Source: SKLM01 sp964450435 (GTDB lineage: Bacteria; Chloroflexota; Anaerolineae; B4-G1). From it: a DNA stretch of 21,737 bases. Location of the stretch: assembly GCA_964450435.1 (NCBI GenBank), contig CAYVCX010000055.1, positions 1-21,737 of the forward strand, in the 5' to 3' direction. The notes under the pieces were generated by a model. It worked only from the letters and a program-made list of their open reading frames with translations. It was not told where the DNA came from and made no database searches. This document shows, piece after piece, positions 1 through 7,753 of this stretch (the stretch's first letter is position 1; each line of letters opens with the position of its first letter). Position numbers and translations under genes: made by a program.

Positions 1-20
1 AGCGAAAAGGAGGTGTGCAG

Positions 21-170
21 GTGTGGAATAGACTCGTAAAGGCGTTCATGCTGGTGGCCCTCGTTCTGGGACTGCTGATGGGTCCGAGAGTGGCAAGCAA
101 GGCAGCGTCGAGCGGTGGCGGACTGATGACACCGAGCGCTCTCGATGGCGGCGGCAGCAGCGGTCACTGA
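21..170 (+). CDS. Small secreted Gly/Ser-rich peptide (49 aa)
   Basis: A short open frame starts at GTG (21) and stops at TGA (168-170). An excellent Shine-Dalgarno, AAGGAGGTG, lies just upstream at about 7-15. The product begins with a basic stretch (W-N-R-L-V-K), followed by a hydrophobic run at about residues 8-20 and a small-residue region, which looks like a signal peptide or single membrane anchor. The mature part would be about 25 residues rich in Gly and Ser and ending in His. It sits 10 nt before the first NHLP-clan protein and probably shares its transcript. I recognise no family. It could be an exported signal or a precursor peptide, but function is unknown. The strong ribosome binding site and signal-like N-terminus are the reasons to believe it is real. 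Confidence 0.55.
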   Translation: MWNRLVKAFMLVALVLGLLMGPRVASKAASSGGGLMTPSALDGGGSSGH

Positions 171-180
171 GGAGGGAACC

Positions 181-408
181 ATGCCACGGAATATCGATGC
201 TCTCATCTGGCGGGCGTTTACCGATGCCGCGTTCCAAAAGGGACTGCTCAACGGAAGCCGCCCGGAGCTCGTCGACGCGATGAACTTGACGGCGGAGGAG
301 AAGCAGGCCGTGCTTGCGGTGGAGGCCGATTCACTGGAGTCCTTCGCGGGTGCCCTCTGTCAGTCCTGTTCAGAGCCTGGTCTTGCGCAGGGATGGAGTG
401 TGGCTTGA
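181..408 (+). CDS. NHLP-clan (Os1348/Franean1_4349-like) small protein, copy 1
   Basis: This 75-aa protein starts at ATG 181 behind a strong GAGGAGGG site. Residues 1-55 follow the pattern of the nitrile-hydratase-leader-peptide (NHLP) clan: an aromatic/Ala helix (WRAFTDAAF), then G-L-L-N-G-x-R, then M-N-L-T-x-E-E-K and a helix containing E-A-D-S-L-E-S-F-A. Proteins of this type, such as the Os1348 and Franean1_4349 families, are annotated as RiPP precursors or precursor-like in Chloroflexota and Actinobacteria; the family name is from memory of the pattern. The short tail after the leader-like part contains two Cys and two Ser and could be a core region. It is followed by a paralogue at 453. 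No maturation enzyme is visible in the window, so a RiPP role is inference. Confidence 0.7.
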   Translation: MPRNIDALIWRAFTDAAFQKGLLNGSRPELVDAMNLTAEEKQAVLAVEADSLESFAGALCQSCSEPGLAQGWSVA

Positions 409-452
409 ACAGCCTGTCATCGTATCTTGCTCCGTTGGACTGGAGGTCTGAT

Positions 453-704
453 ATGTCACACGTGACACTCAAGCAATTGGTCGGCGCTGCTTTGGTCGAT
501 CGCGAGTTCTCTGACGGCCTGATGAATGGGAAGCGCGCGACACTTCTGGCTGGGTTCGATCTCAGCCCGGAGGAACGTGACGTCGTCGCTTCCGTGAAGA
601 CGGAGTCTGTCCGAGAGCTGGCAAGCTGTGTGCACGATTGGCTCAAGGGCCAGGAGTCCGCGATCCCTTCGCGTATGGACTACGAAGTGTTCCTAGCTCT
701 GTAG
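453..704 (+). CDS. NHLP-clan (Os1348-like) small protein, copy 2
   Basis: This 83-aa protein starts at ATG 453, with GGAGG at 442-446. It is clearly paralogous to the product at 181: A-A-L-V-D-R-E-F-S-D-G-L-M-N-G-K-R, then F-D-L-S-P-E-E-R-D-V-V and a helix E-S-V-R-E-L-A followed by a D-W-L motif. That is the usual end of an Os1348-type leader-like domain (about residues 5-66). The remaining 17 or so residues form a non-conserved tail rich in Ser and hydrophobics, without Cys. The tails of the two copies differ while the leader-like parts resemble each other, as expected of modified-peptide precursors, though a non-RiPP role is equally possible. The IrrE-like gene starts 7 nt after its stop, so the genes are likely co-transcribed. 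Confidence 0.7.
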   Translation: MSHVTLKQLVGAALVDREFSDGLMNGKRATLLAGFDLSPEERDVVASVKTESVRELASCVHDWLKGQESAIPSRMDYEVFLAL

Positions 705-711
705 GCTCCTG

Positions 712-1257
712 GTGCGTGAGTTGCGTCATCTGTTCAATACCGAGGAACAGGCGTACCTCGGTGAGGTTCCCCTGGGCCTCGAGGGGTTCTTGGCTGAAAG
801 CCTGGCGTATGGATTGCTGCGGGCTTGCGGCATTGAAGGGCCTCCCGTGCCCGTGCGTAAGATGATCAGGGACCCTCACCCGGTTTTCGAGCGCCTGAGT
901 CTTCTTGAGTTGAACCTGGGTCTATACGACGCAGCTTACCGATCCCTGCTGAACGGTTCGCGTTTGATCGCCGTCGATTTGGATCACCCCCCGGCTGGCC
1001 AGCGTGCGGCCATGGCGAGAGAGCTCTATGTCGCCTTCTGTCGCTCTGAGCGCGCCGCTGAGCTGGATTGGCCTGGGCGGGACGATCCCCGAGTCCACAG
1101 CGATTTCTTTTCTCGCTGCTTGCTGATGCCGGCTGTCTGGGTGAAGCAGATCCGAGAGAGATCTCGGTCGATTGAAGAGATGGCTGCCATCTTCGACGTA
1201 TCGACCCAGATGATGGCTGACAGGTTGCGAGAGCTGGACTTGGAGCCCCCTATGTAG
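712..1257 (+). CDS. Degenerate ImmA/IrrE-like protein (metal ligands lost)
   Basis: This is a 181-aa product from GTG 712, 7 nt after the preceding stop, without a clear Shine-Dalgarno. The C-terminal two thirds resemble an IrrE N-terminal-like (ImmA/IrrE metallopeptidase) domain: a G-x-Y segment with a strand R-L-I-A-V at about 69-88, then P-x-x-x-Q-R and the helix that normally carries H-E-x-x-H, then F-x-x-x-L-L-M-P-x-x-W-V at 132-144, and S-I-E-E-M-A-x-I-F-D-V-S with R-L at 153-172. The H-E-x-x-H position reads R-E-L-Y-V (103-107), and the downstream Glu ligand before the FSRCLLMP segment is absent. The protein is therefore probably catalytically dead and may act as a binding or sensing module. 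The assignment is by motif pattern only. No helix-turn-helix is evident at the N-terminus. Confidence 0.6.
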   Translation: MRELRHLFNTEEQAYLGEVPLGLEGFLAESLAYGLLRACGIEGPPVPVRKMIRDPHPVFERLSLLELNLGLYDAAYRSLLNGSRLIAVDLDHPPAGQRAAMARELYVAFCRSERAAELDWPGRDDPRVHSDFFSRCLLMPAVWVKQIRERSRSIEEMAAIFDVSTQMMADRLRELDLEPPM

Positions 1258-1303
1258 CAGAGTATCAAACAAAGGCATCGAGCGCCTACACGAGAAGAAC
1301 GCC

Positions 1304-1342
1304 CCGCGACAGCCGTGGCTAGAACAGTCACGGCTGTTGTGG
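1304..1342 (+). terminator. Strong hairpin after the NHLP/IrrE-like cassette
   Basis: The arms ACAGCCGTG (1309-1317) and CACGGCTGT (1329-1337) are perfectly complementary. The stem extends inward by three more pairs (one G-U) to a 5-nt loop, and outward by a few G-C and G-U pairs. A mixed pyrimidine run, TTTCTCTT, follows shortly after. It lies 47 nt past the last stop of the cassette and before the next promoter, fitting a transcription terminator. The T-tract is imperfect. Confidence 0.5.
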
Positions 1343-1387
1343 TGCGTTTCTCTTGTCCTGGATGGAGTGTTGGGGCGATTGTTTCGA

Positions 1388-1416
1388 TTGCCGTCGCCGG
1401 TCCTGCCGTGTACAAT
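1388..1416 (+). promoter_or_regulatory. Sigma70-type promoter for the solute-binding protein gene
   Basis: TTGCCG (1388-1393) and TACAAT (1411-1416) are separated by 17 nt. The expected start of transcription, about 1422-1424, is only a few bases before the ATG at 1427. No Shine-Dalgarno is present, so the transcript may be leaderless or nearly so. Confidence 0.45.
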
Positions 1417-1426
1417 GGGTTCGGCG

Positions 1427-2245
1427 ATGCTCAATCGACATGTTGATCTTCGGGTTGGCCGGGCGGTGCTCACAGCGCTTCTGACGGCGGGAAGTCTAGT
1501 CGCGTGCCTCTTCCCCAATGACGTCACCTGGGAGCGCGTGCGCGAGACGGGGATCCTTCGCGTGGGAATGGACGCCAGTCTTCCTCCGTTTGAGGCGATC
1601 GCAGCGGACGGCTCCCTCGTCGGGTTCGACGTCGATCTGGCACGTGAGTTGAGTCAGCGGCTGGGTGCCGAGCCCCAGTTCGTTGCAAATCTGCCCTACG
1701 ACGGCCTGTATGATGCACTGAGGGCTCGCCGCGTTGATGTTGTCGTCTCAGCGCTGGTCGTCAATCCGGCTCGGACCGCCGATTTTGCCTACTCAAGCCC
1801 GTACTTCGATGCCGGCCCGGTTCTGGTGCTTCACCAGGGAGAGCGTACCATCGGGTCGCTGGCCCACCTGATCGGGGACAGAGAGGACGAGCGTAGCCTG
1901 GCGGTCGTGTTGGGGACGCCGGCCGATCGCGAGGCCCGCGACTGGGCTCGTCGCGCAGAAGGCCTTACCGTGGTCCAGTTTCCCACGGCGGCGCAGGCTC
2001 TGGGCGCGGTTGAGGTGGGCCAGATAGATGCTGCCCTCGTCGATCACGTCTCAGCTCTTCAGGCGATTGGCGCGGGGAGCAGCCTGACTGTCGTCGGTGA
2101 GCCGATCATCCAGGTGCCGTACGCCGTGGGAATGCGCGGCGACAGCCAGCGCCTGCTGCGAGAGATCAACCGCGCGCTGGCGGACATGGAAAGCGACGGT
2201 ACGCTCGATACTCTGGTTTCCAGGTGGCTGGAAGGCGGGGGCTAG
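1427..2245 (+). CDS. Family 3 extracellular solute-binding lipoprotein (ABC transporter component)
   Basis: From ATG 1427 the product is 272 aa. A basic N-terminus and hydrophobic segment end in the lipobox L-V-A-C, at about residue 26, so the mature protein should be lipid-anchored outside the membrane. The body is a typical SBP_bac_3 domain: I-L-R-V-G-M-D-A-S-L-P-P-F, then G-x-L-V-G-F-D-V-D-L-A, a D-V-V-V-S-A-L segment followed by R-T-A-D-F-A-Y-S-x-P-Y, and the second lobe with A-V-V-L-G-T-P-A and an I-D-A-A-L-V-D strand. Such proteins deliver amino acids or similar polar solutes to an ABC permease. No permease or ATPase gene is adjacent, so it is an orphan in this window and the ligand is unknown. 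An in-frame ATG at 1415 is an alternative start but overlaps the -10 box. Confidence 0.88.
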   Translation: MLNRHVDLRVGRAVLTALLTAGSLVACLFPNDVTWERVRETGILRVGMDASLPPFEAIAADGSLVGFDVDLARELSQRLGAEPQFVANLPYDGLYDALRARRVDVVVSALVVNPARTADFAYSSPYFDAGPVLVLHQGERTIGSLAHLIGDREDERSLAVVLGTPADREARDWARRAEGLTVVQFPTAAQALGAVEVGQIDAALVDHVSALQAIGAGSSLTVVGEPIIQVPYAVGMRGDSQRLLREINRALADMESDGTLDTLVSRWLEGGG

Positions 2246-2321
2246 ATCGAGCCAAAACGAGATGCACAAGGGCAGGGTTGTCTCAGCCGCTCGCCCGCTT
2301 CAGCAGGGCTAGATCGTTTTG
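2238..2321. repeat. Inverted and direct repeats between convergent genes
   Basis: The space between the two convergent genes contains CCAAAACGA (2252-2260) and its exact inverse TCGTTTTGG (2313-2321). It also carries a direct repeat GGGCTAGATCG at 2238-2248 and 2306-2316, the first copy overlapping the stop codon. The inverted arms are 52 nt apart and could fold into a long bidirectional terminator stem, but this is not a compact classical terminator. Confidence 0.35.
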
Positions 2322-2326
2322 GAATG

Positions 2327-5300
2327 CTAGTGCAAGCTGACGCCGTGGGGCAGGAGCAGGCGGTCATCCAGCAGCGGCGTGCCCTGGTTATCGACAGCCC
2401 GAAGCCGCCGCTTCGTGTCGGGATCGTACCAGCCCACCGCCAGATCGTAACGCCCTGGCGGCGCGGCCTCCAGCGAGAGCTCCACTTCGTCCGAGACAAC
2501 TTCGCCCGAAACCCACAGACCGGTCGGATACGTGAAGTCTTTCGGCATCCCGTCCACCTGCGATACAGGCTGTCCGGTCTCCGGATCCGCCAGGTGCACG
2601 AAGAACGTGTAATGGTGATCGGGTTCGGCCAGCGCGCGCCAATGGAGCGTAAGGTGAACGCTGTGCTCCGCTTGTCTGAGATCGTAGCCTGCTAGCTCGA
2701 TCATTCCGCCAAACTGGGCTCCCACGGTTTGACCCATCGCTGGCAGCTCCCAGGCTCGCTCTCGCTCTCGGATCTGGACAGGCTCAGGATGGGCATAGGA
2801 GCCGACTGCCACGCCGCTCGTGGGATCTCGCAGCGTGAGGACCACACTGTAGTCGCCGGGAGGCACGGTCGGCGGCAGGGACAGGCGCGTGCGCCCGGCG
2901 ATCCACGCGCCGACGGGCCAGCCGGTCGGCGAGGAGCCGGGGGCCAATGGCTCGGTGCTGGTGATGCTTGTCTCCGGTGTCTCCAGCCGCCATTCAGCTG
3001 TGTAGTCTTTGGACGGCCTCTCTGCAACCGACCAATATGCCGTTGCCTCAACCTTGTCCCCCTGCCAGACGCTCCCCGGTAGATCCAGACGGCTCAGCGC
3101 GAGTTCGGGCCCCAAGCGGGCAATTGTTGGTGCGTCGCGCCGCTCCACTGTCTGCGCCAGGGCGACGGGCACTGTGTACTCACCCGCGCCTTCCCAGGTC
3201 AGTACCTGGTAGAGGCCGAGGGTGAGCGTGTATTGGTCGCTCGGTGGCGCCCCTGGCAGAAGTACAGGCACGTGGTGGTCCATGACAGACTGACCGACCG
3301 GCCATAGACTCGTCGGTAGAAAGCCGTGCCCGGGTTGCGTGTCGTAGCCTGGCTGGCCTCCCTGGTGTAGCCACTCGTTTCCCGCGGGGTCGGTCAGGCT
3401 CAGGCTGAGCCCGTAGTTGGCGCTTATGGGTTCGATAGCGGACCACGCCAGCTCTACGTTCAGGCGTCCGGGTGTGGACTGTGTGACGTCGATTGCGTGC
3501 AATCTGGCCGCTCCTCCGGCGAATGTCGCGAGCACGGGCTTCCCCTCGGCGGGATCACCATCGCCTATGCGCACGGGCCGCAGGGTGATCGGCGGACTGC
3601 CGGCTATTTGGACGAAGTATAGTCCGGGGGCTGCGCCGGGAGGCACAGGAAGGCTGGCGTCCACGCGCCTGTCGACCGCCTGATGGTTGTTGTCGAGGGC
3701 TATGGGGGCCTGTGCGAGGGGGGGAAGCAACTCATGGCGAACTGCTGCCGGCGAGATAAGGCGCAGCTCTGTCCTCTCGTTCGTGCTCGGCGCCGGACGG
3801 GCGCCCTCCTTCGTCACCACATCGAGCGTTACGTCCAGAATCTCCCCGGGAGTCGTCTTCTCCTCGCTGTAGTCGTAACGGATCATCCGCCAGCCGGCGA
3901 CCTCCACCCCATCGGGGTTATGGTGGAGATACGGCTTCTCGTCGAAATCCATCGTCAGGTCGCGGTTTCCGGTGGCCGTCACGCGCGGGTGGAAAGCCAG
4001 CAGCAGCGCCACAAGAACGACAAAGGGCAGCCCGGAGATGATAGATTGTCCGTGGGGCTTGCCTGGTCCAGCTGCCCGGACCTCTCCGCTTGTCCTGCTG
4101 CTCGGTACTCGTTCTCCGTATTCCGGACCGTGCACCCATCCAATGACCGCTATCCCGGACAGCGTCAAGGCTGTGAGAAGCGATGCCGCCTCCGACCACG
4201 CCCGGAGCGGCGTCCGCCCCAGCCAGATCTCCACGGAGTGCACTCCAGGGGGGATGTCCAGGCTGAGATATCCCGAACCTGGTGCTGGCCTGACCTCCGC
4301 CGGTACGCCGTCCACGGCGGCTTGCCAGCCGGGCCAGTAATACAGGGGGAAAGCAACCTGCGAGGCGGCATCTCCAGCGTCCACTTCCCACAGGCGCCGA
4401 ATGGGCTCTCGCTGCAGCCTGCTTGCGCTGGAGACCGCCCCGACCACGGGAAAGACGCCGGCCGGGGCCTCGGGTGCGAGCAGTGCTGGGCCTGTCTGCG
4501 GACGCGGCCTCACCCATCGTGGGAGGTACTCGTGGCGGATAGTCGAGCCGACGTTGCCGGTGAAGAGCTCGTAAAGCTGCAGCCGTTCAACGGTGACCTC
4601 GTCGGCCCTGATCGCCAGGTAGGTGGGCCGAAGACCCACCAGCGCCGCTGCGATGAGCAGGGCGCCCAGGATGGCGGCGCCTATCCAGGATCTCACAGGG
4701 CGCTCCCGCGGTGCCAGTGCACATGTCGAGGCCCCCGACAGCAGAGCGGCAAAGAGCGCCTGCACGGAGAGGAAGCGCCAGGGGAACTGGATCAGCGGCA
4801 GGAGCGGCACGTGGTCCCAGACCGGTCGCGAGAGCGGCGTGATCAGCCAGGTGCTGAGAAGGAGACCCAGCACGGCAAAGATCAACGTCCATCGGGCTGG
4901 TTGCGGAAGGCCGGCGTCGAGGCTCGACTCGAACCGGGCCCGCTGACCTCTGGGCAAACCGCGCCGTCGGCGGACCAGATATACGCCGACAGCGAGCACG
5001 CCCGCCGATGCCATGAGCGCTTGTACCAACCCCATCGCAAATGGAGCGGCACGGTCGGGACTCAGAGCGTAGTCGAACAGCAGAGACCACTGTACCAGAT
5101 CCCCAGTCTGGAAATGATTGCCGTAGAAGAAGTAACCCGTAGTCTGAGCTTCGAGCTGGACGTACGCCGTCTCACGCAAGGCAGGCAGCCAGAACCCCGC
5201 GGAGAGTAGCAGAGCCAGCAGCAGCGGTGTTGTAAGCCATAGAGAGTACCCAAGGTACCTTCTGACCCCGAGCCGTGGAGCACGATGCATCCGGCGCAGT

Positions 5301-5956
5301 ACGTGATGCGCTGCGTAGAGCAGGATGAAGGGGGTGAAGATGAGGGCCGAAACGTTATGCGTGAGGATTAGACCGGCGTACGCTAGGGCTGGGAATAATG
5401 TCCGCCGCAGGGTGGGTTGGCGGGCCAGCCGGTCGAGTCCCAAGAAGATGAGCGGATAGAACGCAAAAGCGGCGAACTCCGATAGGGAGTCGCCGCGGAC
5501 GTAGACGTTGACCAGATGAAAGGGAGCTGAAGTGTAAGCGACGGCCGCGAGCCACGCTCCCGGGCTGCTGCCAAGGACGCGCTTGGCCCAATGGTACATC
5601 GCCACGGCTGCCGCCGCGAAGAAGAGCGTCTGAGTCAGTTTGATCGCAGTGAGGATGTCAAGGCCGATGAGCGTGAATCCGGCAGCCACGTAGTAGGGCA
5701 GTGCTGCGTAGTAGCTGAAGAAAGGGTAGCCAAAGCCGTAGGCAGCGTCTGGCATCCAACGCGCTGGAAGGACACCGGATCGCAGGTTGGCTGCGAGCTG
5801 GTGCGTGCGGAGCAAGAGGAAGGGGCTGTCGCCTCCTCCGCGCGTGTTCAGCAGGCCCGGGCCCCACACGGGCCCAGCCGCGATCAGGCATACCAGCAGG
5901 AGCGTCGCCAGGGCGAGGGTCTTCTCCCAGGCGACGCTCCTTGCAGATTCGCTCAT
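2327..5956 (-). CDS. PTPS-related GT-C-like membrane protein with beta-sandwich tail
   Basis: This 1209-aa integral membrane protein has TM1 at about residues 14-32, followed by the loop motif G-G-G-D-S-P-F (D43), the position of the catalytic acid in GT-C glycosyltransferases. About ten hydrophobic segments reach residue 450. The following domain has the signature G-S-T-I-R-H-E-Y-L-P-R-W-V, characteristic of the '6-pyruvoyl-tetrahydropterin synthase related' (PTPS_related/YfhO-like) membrane family; that name is historical and does not imply pterin synthesis. Two more membrane segments (about 600-625 and 665-685) follow, then about 520 residues of soluble sequence made of up to four degenerate beta-sandwich repeats (around 690, 860, 1000 and 1100), each with a W-x-A strand, a W-P/W-V-x-G turn and P-P-G-x-Y. 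A role in transferring sugars from a lipid carrier to a cell-envelope glycan is inferred. Its gene starts 45 nt after the LysM gene and is probably its operon partner. Confidence 0.8.
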   Translation of the reverse strand: MSESARSVAWEKTLALATLLLVCLIAAGPVWGPGLLNTRGGGDSPFLLLRTHQLAANLRSGVLPARWMPDAAYGFGYPFFSYYAALPYYVAAGFTLIGLDILTAIKLTQTLFFAAAAVAMYHWAKRVLGSSPGAWLAAVAYTSAPFHLVNVYVRGDSLSEFAAFAFYPLIFLGLDRLARQPTLRRTLFPALAYAGLILTHNVSALIFTPFILLYAAHHVLRRMHRAPRLGVRRYLGYSLWLTTPLLLALLLSAGFWLPALRETAYVQLEAQTTGYFFYGNHFQTGDLVQWSLLFDYALSPDRAAPFAMGLVQALMASAGVLAVGVYLVRRRRGLPRGQRARFESSLDAGLPQPARWTLIFAVLGLLLSTWLITPLSRPVWDHVPLLPLIQFPWRFLSVQALFAALLSGASTCALAPRERPVRSWIGAAILGALLIAAALVGLRPTYLAIRADEVTVERLQLYELFTGNVGSTIRHEYLPRWVRPRPQTGPALLAPEAPAGVFPVVGAVSSASRLQREPIRRLWEVDAGDAASQVAFPLYYWPGWQAAVDGVPAEVRPAPGSGYLSLDIPPGVHSVEIWLGRTPLRAWSEAASLLTALTLSGIAVIGWVHGPEYGERVPSSRTSGEVRAAGPGKPHGQSIISGLPFVVLVALLLAFHPRVTATGNRDLTMDFDEKPYLHHNPDGVEVAGWRMIRYDYSEEKTTPGEILDVTLDVVTKEGARPAPSTNERTELRLISPAAVRHELLPPLAQAPIALDNNHQAVDRRVDASLPVPPGAAPGLYFVQIAGSPPITLRPVRIGDGDPAEGKPVLATFAGGAARLHAIDVTQSTPGRLNVELAWSAIEPISANYGLSLSLTDPAGNEWLHQGGQPGYDTQPGHGFLPTSLWPVGQSVMDHHVPVLLPGAPPSDQYTLTLGLYQVLTWEGAGEYTVPVALAQTVERRDAPTIARLGPELALSRLDLPGSVWQGDKVEATAYWSVAERPSKDYTAEWRLETPETSITSTEPLAPGSSPTGWPVGAWIAGRTRLSLPPTVPPGDYSVVLTLRDPTSGVAVGSYAHPEPVQIRERERAWELPAMGQTVGAQFGGMIELAGYDLRQAEHSVHLTLHWRALAEPDHHYTFFVHLADPETGQPVSQVDGMPKDFTYPTGLWVSGEVVSDEVELSLEAAPPGRYDLAVGWYDPDTKRRLRAVDNQGTPLLDDRLLLPHGVSLH

Positions 5957-6001
5957 CCTCGGGCCCTTCCCCGGCTCAGGGGGACCCCGGAGGCTGCGCG
6001 G

Positions 6002-7582
6002 CTAGTAGCGCCGGCGACGAGTCACGACGAAGAGTACCGCGATTGCCCCGGCGAGAAGCAGCACGAGAATGCCTGCCACCCGGGCGACCGTGACGAGAAC
6101 ATTGCCAGGAATGATGCCTTGCGTCGGGTCCGAGGCGCCTTCTTCCTCTGGCGGGGTGCTGTCAGTCTCCTCCTCGCCGGGTTCTTGCGGACTTCCGGGC
6201 TCCTCGGCGCGAGCGCTGGCGAACTCAACGTCCAAGCTCGTGCCCTCAGCGAGTGCGACGCTCTGTTCTGAAGGGCCGGTCGCCTCATATCCTTCTGGTG
6301 GCTGCTGAATGACTCGGTATGACCCGGGGCTCAGACCAGTGAAGCAGTACGGTTCGCTGACGCCGTCCGTTGAGTACTCCTTTACCACGCCTGCGGCATC
6401 GGCGATGATGAGATTTACGTTCGGCAGCAGCTCTTCCGTGTCGGGGTCTCGCACCCCGTTGCGGTCCCGGTCGTGAAAGGCGACCACGCACACCGAAGCT
6501 GCCTCCGGATCCTCCGCGGGCGATGGTGTGGCCTCGGCCTCTGGCGTTGCTGTCGGGGCCTCCGGAGGTGGCGTCGATGTAGGAGCCCCTTCGGGCACCG
6601 AGATGATGAGCTCCTGTCCCACCTGCAGCAGATCATCCGGTCCGATGGATCCGGCGTTGAGCTCCCGGATCTGGTCAACTGACACGTTGTACCTGAGGGC
6701 GATGGCGTAGAGCGTGTCGCCGCTCTCGACGGTATGCACCGTCGCACCGTCCGGACGCGGTGTAGCTGTGGGCAGCGGAGTGGGTGAGGGCCCCGGTGTC
6801 GCTGTAGGCTCTGGGGTGGCCGTCGGCGAGTCTGGATCCGGGGTGGGGCTGGGTGCTTCCGTCGTCTCGAGGGGCTCCAGCCTCAGAGCGTCCATAAAAA
6901 TGCCGTTGTTATCGATTCCCCATTTGGAGGCGTACTCGACGAAGACCCGCATATCCGGAGCTGTGGCAACAAAGGTGAACTGCAGGGTGATGCGTTCCAG
7001 GTAGAAAGGGGGCGTGTTGGCCGCGTTCGCCCAGTTGCTGAAGTTGATGGCGCCCTCATCTTGCCAGTGGACGCCCTGCGGCCCGGCGCCAAGTCGGACC
7101 TGGGCGGCATACGGATCGCTCGGCGGGATTTTCTCGGAGTCCCAGATGTAGGTATCCACGTTGACAGGCACCACGAACCGATACTGCCGGCCGACGTCCA
7201 GCCCGGTGACATCCTGGAATAAGGCCACGTGGATGGGAGCCTTTGAAAGGAACATCTTGAGGGTATAATTGCCATCCCAGAAAAAGAGGTCGCGCTCGTG
7301 TTCGGGAATCTGATCTCTCGACCGCACCACGGTCTCTGGTGGAATAGTCGTGTTCTGAGCATCGCCCATCGCCACGCCTTCTGTCCAGCGCAACTCCCAG
7401 TGATTTGGACACTGTTGGCTGGGGCTTATATCGTACCACCCGTCCTCGAAGCTTCCGTTCCTGAGAAGGTTCTCTTGCGCCCGAACGTGAACCTTGGGTG
7501 CGGAGAGCAAGAAGATGAGCGCGGCGATGGTGCCTAAGGCCAGGATCCCTCTCAGAACGGAGCGAACGATGTCTCTAAACAT
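6002..7582 (-). CDS. Secreted LysM protein with SdrD-B-like domain and C-terminal anchor
   Basis: I choose ATG 7582 because AAAGGAGG lies 8 nt upstream; TTG and GTG codons just before it are too close to that site. The 526-aa product has a signal peptide (about 1-35), then a carbohydrate-binding-module-like region (about 36-240, opening with N-L-L-R-N-G-S-F-E-D-G-W). Next come a Pro/Thr-rich linker, one LysM domain (V-E-S-G-D-T-L-Y-A-I-A to L-I-I-S-V-P, about 280-330) and another Pro/Thr linker. An SdrD-B/Cna-B-like domain follows (F-H-D-R-D-R-N-G-V-R-D to G-S-Y-R-V-I-Q-Q-P-P-E-G-Y). An acidic linker leads to a C-terminal membrane helix with a basic end. LysM binds peptidoglycan-type glycans, so the protein is probably tethered to the membrane and spans the wall. 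The low-complexity linkers suggest a stalk. It lies between glycosyltransferase-like genes. Confidence 0.85.
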   Translation of the reverse strand: MFRDIVRSVLRGILALGTIAALIFLLSAPKVHVRAQENLLRNGSFEDGWYDISPSQQCPNHWELRWTEGVAMGDAQNTTIPPETVVRSRDQIPEHERDLFFWDGNYTLKMFLSKAPIHVALFQDVTGLDVGRQYRFVVPVNVDTYIWDSEKIPPSDPYAAQVRLGAGPQGVHWQDEGAINFSNWANAANTPPFYLERITLQFTFVATAPDMRVFVEYASKWGIDNNGIFMDALRLEPLETTEAPSPTPDPDSPTATPEPTATPGPSPTPLPTATPRPDGATVHTVESGDTLYAIALRYNVSVDQIRELNAGSIGPDDLLQVGQELIISVPEGAPTSTPPPEAPTATPEAEATPSPAEDPEAASVCVVAFHDRDRNGVRDPDTEELLPNVNLIIADAAGVVKEYSTDGVSEPYCFTGLSPGSYRVIQQPPEGYEATGPSEQSVALAEGTSLDVEFASARAEEPGSPQEPGEEETDSTPPEEEGASDPTQGIIPGNVLVTVARVAGILVLLLAGAIAVLFVVTRRRRY

Positions 7583-7645
7583 CACCAAGTCCTCCTTTCA
7601 CAGTATCTAGCTGGGCGAGCCGCATGGGCGTCCAAGCACTGGGCC

Positions 7646-7675
7646 GGGATGCTCCACCACGGCATGGAGATTCCC
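7646..7675 (-). terminator. Hairpin in the LysM gene leader / 3' side of the GT-C gene
   Basis: GGGA and CTCCA pair with TGGAG and TCCC across an 8-nt loop, with a small 2x2 internal loop. It lies about 80 nt past the stop of the glycosyltransferase-like gene and inside the predicted leader of the LysM gene. There is no U-tract, so it may be a weak terminator or a leader structure. Confidence 0.25.
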
Positions 7676-7717
7676 TGACGACAAGCTGCGGTGCCCTCGT
7701 CATCACATCCGGAGGCA

Positions 7718-7745
7718 ATTCTAACACGTTTACTCGGAAGCACAA
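7718..7745 (-). promoter_or_regulatory. Possible promoter of the LysM gene
   Basis: On the minus strand TTGTGC (7740-7745) and TAGAAT (7718-7723) are separated by 16 nt. Transcription would begin near 7711, giving a leader of about 130 nt before the ATG at 7582. It is a fair but not perfect match to the sigma70 consensus. Confidence 0.35.
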
Positions 7746-7753
7746 CGATGGGC

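Noticed and set aside
3683..5209. 508-aa + strand open frame opposite the 1209-aa protein
   Set aside because: It is antisense to a well-supported membrane protein, rich in Arg/Pro/Gln, without motifs; a shadow of GC-rich codon use.
6528..7004. Short tandem ACP/CCT-rich repeats suggestive of a repeat array
   Set aside because: They encode the Pro/Thr linkers of the LysM protein; no regular repeat-spacer structure, so not a CRISPR.
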